Of a stretch of DNA of 35,482 nt, positions 31,223 to 35,482 are shown one piece after another (within the stretch, counting starts at the first letter, position 1; the number at the start of each line of letters is the position of its first letter). The stretch spans positions 1 through 35,482 of the forward strand of contig SDNX01000016.1 of NCBI GenBank assembly GCA_004524545.1, written 5' to 3'. This stretch comes from Promethearchaeota archaeon (GTDB lineage: Archaea > Asgardarchaeota > Lokiarchaeia > Sigyniarchaeales > Promethearchaeaceae). The translations under genes were made by a program, and so were the position numbers. The notes under the pieces were generated by a model. The model made no database searches. It was not told the origin of the DNA and saw only the letters and a program-made list of their open reading frames with translations.

Positions 31223-34018
31223 ATGAGTGAAATAGCATACCACAAAATCTCAGAAGATGAAATATTAAGTCAATTGAATACATCTTACAGGGGATTAACG
31301 GAAGAAGAAGCTAAAAAACGGTTAGAAGAATTTGGTCCAAATGAGTTAACCGTGAAAAAAAAGCGCACGAAACTTCAGTTATTCATATCTCAATTTGCAA
31401 ATGGTATTACCTATATTTTAATTGCAGCTGCAATAATTTCAGCAATAGTTGCAAAATATGTGAACGTAGCGGTAATAGTAGCAGTAATTTTGTTAAACGG
31501 GATAATAGGATTTGTCCAAGAGTCTAGAGCGGACGAAGCTTTGAAAGCTTTGAAAAATCTCGCAAGCCCCGAAGCAACAGTGATTCGTAATTGCAATCAG
31601 GCAACGGAATGTATAGAAGTTCGTGTTAACACGGGCGATATCGTTCCAGGGGATATGATTTTGCTTGAAGCAGGAGATAAAGTTCCAGCTGATTCCAGAT
31701 TGATCAGTGTTGCAAATTTAGAAGTCGATGAAGCAATGTTGACTGGGGAATCATTACCAGTGAGAAAACAATTGGGAATGTTCCCAGAAAAAATTCCTTT
31801 AGCGGATCGAAAAAATCTTGTTTATTCAGGTACAATTGTAACTTCAGGTCGAGGTCGAGCTATAGTATTCTCAACTGGTATGAAGACTGAAATGGGAAAA
31901 ATAACTACATTAATTGATGAAGCTGAAGAATTAGAATCCCCATTACAAAAAAGAATTGCCATTCTATCTCGAAACTTGGGAATATTAGCAATAATCGTCA
32001 GTTTACTGATTTTCGGGATCGGTTTGTTAAGAGGATTTGCATTTGTGGATATGTTGCTATTTGGAATTGCCACATTAGTGTCCTCTATTCCTTCGGGATT
32101 ACCCGCAGCCATAACTATTACTCTGGCAATAGGAACCCAAAAGATGGTTAAACGAAATGCAATTATACGTAAACTTTCAGCAATCGATTCTTTAGGAGCA
32201 GTTTCTACTATAGTGACAGATAAAACCGGAACTCTTACTACGAATCAAATGACCGTTCGGAAAATGTATACGAATGATACAATCTATAATATTTCTGGAG
32301 TGGGTTATAAGCCTGAAGGAAACATCACAATTGGAGAAAATTCAGAAAATATCATACAGAATGCATCAACTGATGTTGCATTGAATAAGCTTTTCAAAAC
32401 CGCCATCTTATGTAATGATGCTCATCTGGTTGAGAACCGAATTTCTGTAGATAGCTTAGGCTGGCAAATAACTGGAGACCCGACTGAGGGGGCATTATTA
32501 GTTGCGGGGGCAAAAGTCCATTTACAAAAAGAAGATTTTCGTAGAAATTATCCAAGATTAGATGAAATTCCGTTTGACCCAAAAAATCGTTTTATGGTAA
32601 CTTTTAATCAAATAGATAAAGAAAATTCCAGTAAAGTACAATTACATCTAAAAGGGGCCCCAGAATCTGTATTAAGCTTATCTGATAAGATATTTATAAA
32701 CGGAAACGAAGAAACTATTGATGAAGGAAAGAGAGAAAATATCCTAAACACATTCAATGATTTTGCTAGTCGAGGGCTTCGTGTATTAGGATTTGCGTCT
32801 ATGGAAATAAGAGAAGAACAAATTGAGAATATAAAAGACCAATTATTGCAAGGTACTTTCGACCCTTCCCATTTGGCATTCCTTGGATTAATCGGAATGA
32901 TAGATCCTCCTCGAGATGAAGTCAAAAAAGCTATAAAACTTGCGAAAAGTGCAGGAATTCACGTGATTATGGCAACGGGTGATCACAAATTGACTGCGAA
33001 AACTATCGGTGAGGAGATTGGAATAGTAGCCCCTGGATCGGAAATTGTTGAGGGTGTTGAATTAGAAAACATGTCTGACCAACAATTAGACGATTTAATC
33101 ACAAATGTGTCTGCTTTTGTTCGAGTATCCCCCACTCACAAATACCGTGTCGTGAGTTCCTTGAAAAGGCAAAATGAAATTGTTGCGATGACAGGAGATG
33201 GCGCAAATGATGCACCTGCATTAAAAGCTGCAGACGTAGGTATTGCAATGGGAATAACCGGTACGGATATAACAAAGGAAACGGCAAAAATGGTATTAAC
33301 CGACGATAATTTTGCAAGCATTGTCAACGCTGTTGAAGAGGGTAGAGTAGTTTCAGACAATATCAAAAAAGGCATAAAATTTCTGTTAACCACCAATATC
33401 GGTGAAGTCCTAACAATTTTACTCAGTATAATCCTATTCAGAGATAACATTCCATTGTTTACTGCATTAGCTATATTGTGGGTCAATTTAGTGACTGATG
33501 GAAGTTTAACCGTTGCTTTAGCTCGTGAACCCAAAGAACAAGATGTAATGAAGCTACCTCCAAAATCTGCAAGCGAAAAAATACTGAATAAAACTCTTTT
33601 ATTTGAGATTTTGTTCACATCTGTAATAATGGCAGCTGGAGTCCTATTGATATCCTTGCTCCATGGGAGTACAGCCTCAATTGCAGAAAAACAGACCTTA
33701 GCTTTTACTGCTCTTGCATTCTTCCAAATAGTTAATGCAATCAACTGCAGAAGCCGTAATCAATCGATTTTCCAGCTTGGATTTCGGTCTAATAGAAGTA
33801 TTGCGATAGGGTTAGTTATTTCAATTGGTCTGCAAATTATCGCAGTTCAAGTGCCTTTCATGAACGTGATATTAGGTACAGTTCCTCTAGACCTAATAGA
33901 TTGGCTAATTATAATCTCGGGAGCTTTTATTTTATTATTTGCAGACGAACTGAGAAAATTGGTGTTAAGAAAAAGAAATTATAGACTAGAAAAGAGAAGA
34001 GAAGAGAATCAATTTTGA
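31223..34018 (+). CDS. P2-type cation-transporting ATPase (calcium-ATPase-like)
   Basis: 931 residues from ATG 31223; GTG 31211 and TTG 31214 are in frame but overlap the GAGGTG ribosome site 9 nt before the ATG. It has the full P-type plan: N-terminal cation ATPase domain, TGES (actuator), DKTGTLTTNQM (phosphorylated Asp), KGAPE, DPPR, GDGANDAPALK (hinge), and ten membrane segments. In the fourth segment the usual PEGLP is PSGLP, so the ion-binding Glu (E309 in SERCA) is Ser; the fifth (NIGEV) and sixth (NLVTDG) segments keep their binding residues. It pumps a cation at ATP cost; calcium is suggested by the overall type, but the Ser change makes ion identity uncertain. Confidence 0.92.
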   Translation: MSEIAYHKISEDEILSQLNTSYRGLTEEEAKKRLEEFGPNELTVKKKRTKLQLFISQFANGITYILIAAAIISAIVAKYVNVAVIVAVILLNGIIGFVQESRADEALKALKNLASPEATVIRNCNQATECIEVRVNTGDIVPGDMILLEAGDKVPADSRLISVANLEVDEAMLTGESLPVRKQLGMFPEKIPLADRKNLVYSGTIVTSGRGRAIVFSTGMKTEMGKITTLIDEAEELESPLQKRIAILSRNLGILAIIVSLLIFGIGLLRGFAFVDMLLFGIATLVSSIPSGLPAAITITLAIGTQKMVKRNAIIRKLSAIDSLGAVSTIVTDKTGTLTTNQMTVRKMYTNDTIYNISGVGYKPEGNITIGENSENIIQNASTDVALNKLFKTAILCNDAHLVENRISVDSLGWQITGDPTEGALLVAGAKVHLQKEDFRRNYPRLDEIPFDPKNRFMVTFNQIDKENSSKVQLHLKGAPESVLSLSDKIFINGNEETIDEGKRENILNTFNDFASRGLRVLGFASMEIREEQIENIKDQLLQGTFDPSHLAFLGLIGMIDPPRDEVKKAIKLAKSAGIHVIMATGDHKLTAKTIGEEIGIVAPGSEIVEGVELENMSDQQLDDLITNVSAFVRVSPTHKYRVVSSLKRQNEIVAMTGDGANDAPALKAADVGIAMGITGTDITKETAKMVLTDDNFASIVNAVEEGRVVSDNIKKGIKFLLTTNIGEVLTILLSIILFRDNIPLFTALAILWVNLVTDGSLTVALAREPKEQDVMKLPPKSASEKILNKTLLFEILFTSVIMAAGVLLISLLHGSTASIAEKQTLAFTALAFFQIVNAINCRSRNQSIFQLGFRSNRSIAIGLVISIGLQIIAVQVPFMNVILGTVPLDLIDWLIIISGAFILLFADELRKLVLRKRNYRLEKRREENQF

Positions 34019-34029
34019 TTTGTGGCGAT

Positions 34030-34650
34030 CTATTTTTCTTTCTTACTTTTTTCTACCCATTTTTTAACCATAGGAATTCTGAGATAACCAAAGGTCACAA
34101 AAACACCGAGGAAAAGAATGCTGTATGCAATAATAATTAATATCATTTGAAAATCAGTTCCTATCAACAACGCATGTACAAAAACCATGATTAACGCTAA
34201 ATAATTGAACCAGTGAATATATTTCCACGCATTCTTTGATTTTTTTCGTAATAACGCTGCAATTAAAGCGATATATATTAAAAATAGAGCAGGTCTACCA
34301 CCTAATAGCCAAAAATTATACCAAGAAGAAAAGTCTGGTATAAATACTAATAGGGACATTCTTTGGATTGCAAAAGCTATAGGATGACCAGTTGCCGTTA
34401 TCAACGAAAAAATTGCCATAAAATGATGAAATTGCATAAATTTTAACCCAAATTTCTGATATAACACTTTTTTATTTAGGTTCATAATTGCAGATAATGC
34501 TAATCCGATAAATCCCCATAAAGCAGTTAACCGAATAGTTGCATCAAGAAAATTGCTGGGAGCGATGTAAATTAGAGCTCCAATAGGAATTGCTAACAAT
34601 GTTCCAAGTATCACTGCTAGAAGAGTTCGCCATTGTGTTTTAAGTTCCAT
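34030..34650 (-). CDS. Ferric reductase-like transmembrane haem protein
   Basis: 206 residues with about six membrane segments. Paired histidines lie in two segments, FHHFMAIFSLITATGHP and YIHWFNYLALIMVFVHALLIG, the pattern that binds two b-type haems in the ferric reductase-like domain (FRD) family including MsrQ and NOX. There is no flavin domain, so it depends on a partner or on quinones for electrons. The C-terminus is basic and cytoplasmic. It converges with the P-type ATPase gene, with only 11 bp between. Electron transfer across the membrane is likely; the acceptor is unknown. Confidence 0.85.
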   Translation of the reverse strand: MELKTQWRTLLAVILGTLLAIPIGALIYIAPSNFLDATIRLTALWGFIGLALSAIMNLNKKVLYQKFGLKFMQFHHFMAIFSLITATGHPIAFAIQRMSLLVFIPDFSSWYNFWLLGGRPALFLIYIALIAALLRKKSKNAWKYIHWFNYLALIMVFVHALLIGTDFQMILIIIAYSILFLGVFVTFGYLRIPMVKKWVEKSKKEK

Positions 34651-34730
34651 GTCCTTCTTTTGTGATATTATACTTATTAAATTTTAACTGAGATATAGAT
34701 AGATTTATTTCATTATATTCTGTGTCAATT

Positions 34731-35482
34731 TCAGGTTTTTTCCTTAAAAGTTATTAATTGTTTTCTACTCGGGATAAACGCACTTGGAAATAATTCCTGT
34801 AATTCTTTTTTGCTTGCGGGTTTCCCATACTCGCAAAGCTCGTATACTTCGACGTTTGTAACTTTCTTTTCAGGATACCCTATCCTAATTAAAGTCCGAT
34901 ATCGTGTAAGTGCTGCAGAGAAGTAGGTAGTTTCGATTAAGCGCGCAGCGTCCTCTGTATCTTTTTGAGTAAAGGGTGGCTTAAATCGGTCTTCCATCCG
35001 AACCGTCCACGGAATCCATTCCATAATCTGGCTTACATGGTGAGCGATTCCCTTGGCTTTTTCGTCATATACATCTGAAATATCCAAAATCACATTGGGG
35101 TCAAATGCTTCGGGTTTCATAAAGTCATCATATGCATAACAGATTACGGGAATTCGTCTAGAAGGGGAGATTGGAACATCAGGGCAATAGTGCGGGACTG
35201 TTAACATATAACTAGCATCCATTACCAAAACTCCTGTGTATCGATGGTCACGATGATAACTATAAGGTCGATGAGTGATAACTAAATCTGGATCGAACTC
35301 CCGGATTACTTTTACGACTTTTTCGGTTTGTTCTTTATTCACAAATACATATCCGTCGTCCACATTCAAGCATTCATATGCTCCACCTATTTCTTCAGCA
35401 GCGGATTGAGCTTCTTTTAACCGAATTTTACTTAATTCATCGGATGGAACTATATGATGTCCAACGTTTCCGTTTGTGACGC
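34731..35482 (-). CDS. PIG-L family deacetylase (partial)
   Basis: The frame stays open to the window edge, so this is the C-terminal part (about 250 residues) of a longer protein. Its first visible residues are VTNGNVGHH, followed by a helix KIRLKEAQSAAEEIG that fits the family. The key motif THRPYSYHRDHRYTG holds the His-x-x-Asp-His zinc site and supports the PIG-L (GlcNAc-PI de-N-acetylase/LmbE) fold; the N-terminal PHPDD part lies outside. Such zinc enzymes remove acetyl groups from GlcNAc-linked molecules such as GlcNAc-inositol or thiol cofactors. The end region PASKKELQELFPSAF is typical of a subgroup. A start at 35369 would truncate the fold and is not credible. Confidence 0.85.
   Translation of the reverse strand, partial: VTNGNVGHHIVPSDELSKIRLKEAQSAAEEIGGAYECLNVDDGYVFVNKEQTEKVVKVIREFDPDLVITHRPYSYHRDHRYTGVLVMDASYMLTVPHYCPDVPISPSRRIPVICYAYDDFMKPEAFDPNVILDISDVYDEKAKGIAHHVSQIMEWIPWTVRMEDRFKPPFTQKDTEDAARLIETTYFSAALTRYRTLIRIGYPEKKVTNVEVYELCEYGKPASKKELQELFPSAFIPSRKQLITFKEKT

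Noticed and set aside
34731-35369. Complete 212-residue PIG-L protein starting at TTG 35369
   Set aside because: The same frame is open to the window edge and the upstream residues continue the fold, so the gene is partial rather than short.
8364-35482. PIG-L and CWH43-like genes as parts of a GPI-anchor pathway
   Set aside because: They lie 24 kb apart, both families have many non-GPI members, and no other pathway gene is present.

Overview
This window looks like a piece of an AT-rich Asgard archaeal genome (Lokiarchaeia-like or a relative; the exact lineage cannot be fixed from the sequence alone). The strongest evidence is a tandem set of three gelsolin-like genes (23597-25661). Archaeal context comes from an Nre-type DNA repair protein with a C-terminal PCNA-binding-like motif, TATA boxes about 25 nt upstream of starts with little or no leader, Shine-Dalgarno sites of the GGTGAT/GGAGG type, a class II tRNA-Leu without encoded CCA, and a TIR gene and ThuA-family remnant mixed with core metabolism.

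Layout. 1-3200: an ABC transporter of the MacB/FtsX kind (ATPase cut by the window edge, then a large permease), divergent from a small secreted acidic protein (3426-3938). 3939-7170: an isolated AT-rich island with one replication-type ATPase gene (4371-6188), flanked by about 430 bp and 980 bp of gene-poor DNA full of palindromes and short direct repeats. This is the most element-like part of the window. 7171-10938: a beta-propeller/zinc-ribbon reading frame interrupted by an in-frame TAA, a multi-span membrane protein fused to an endonuclease/exonuclease/phosphatase domain (CWH43/PGAP2IP-like), and a small DUF6265-type protein. 10929-15501: a minus-strand run of sugar phosphate isomerase/epimerase, NreA, an inositol monophosphatase-family enzyme and threonine synthase. 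15575-17632: plus-strand RidA, an isoprenylcysteine-methyltransferase-like membrane protein and a Gfo/Idh/MocA oxidoreductase. 17680-22304: carB and carA (carbamoyl phosphate synthase), coupled by a stop/start overlap. 22447-23600: a short-chain dehydrogenase and a small unknown protein. 23597-26519: three gelsolin-like genes and a TIR-domain protein, all on the minus strand. 26594-27310: tRNA-Leu(CAG) and a ThuA-family gene broken by two in-frame stops. 27344-30006: divergent enoyl-CoA hydratase-family and acyl-CoA synthetase-family genes. 30144-30958: a type II toxin-antitoxin pair. 31223-35482: a P2-type cation ATPase, a ferric-reductase-like haem membrane protein and a PIG-L deacetylase cut by the right edge.

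How the genes fit together. CarA and CarB form one enzyme feeding pyrimidine and arginine synthesis. RidA, divergent from threonine synthase, probably clears reactive enamines made by PLP enzymes. The acyl-CoA ligase and the hydratase-family protein share a divergent control region and may act on the same CoA thioesters. The three gelsolin-like proteins suggest an actin-regulating cytoskeleton. Two of them carry the same C-terminal region that I cannot assign, and two share a 30-bp upstream element. The best candidates for something undescribed are the gelsolin paralogs with their extra domain, the CWH43-like membrane nuclease-fold protein, the propeller/zinc-ribbon frame with its in-frame stop, and the repeat-rich island around the replication ATPase.
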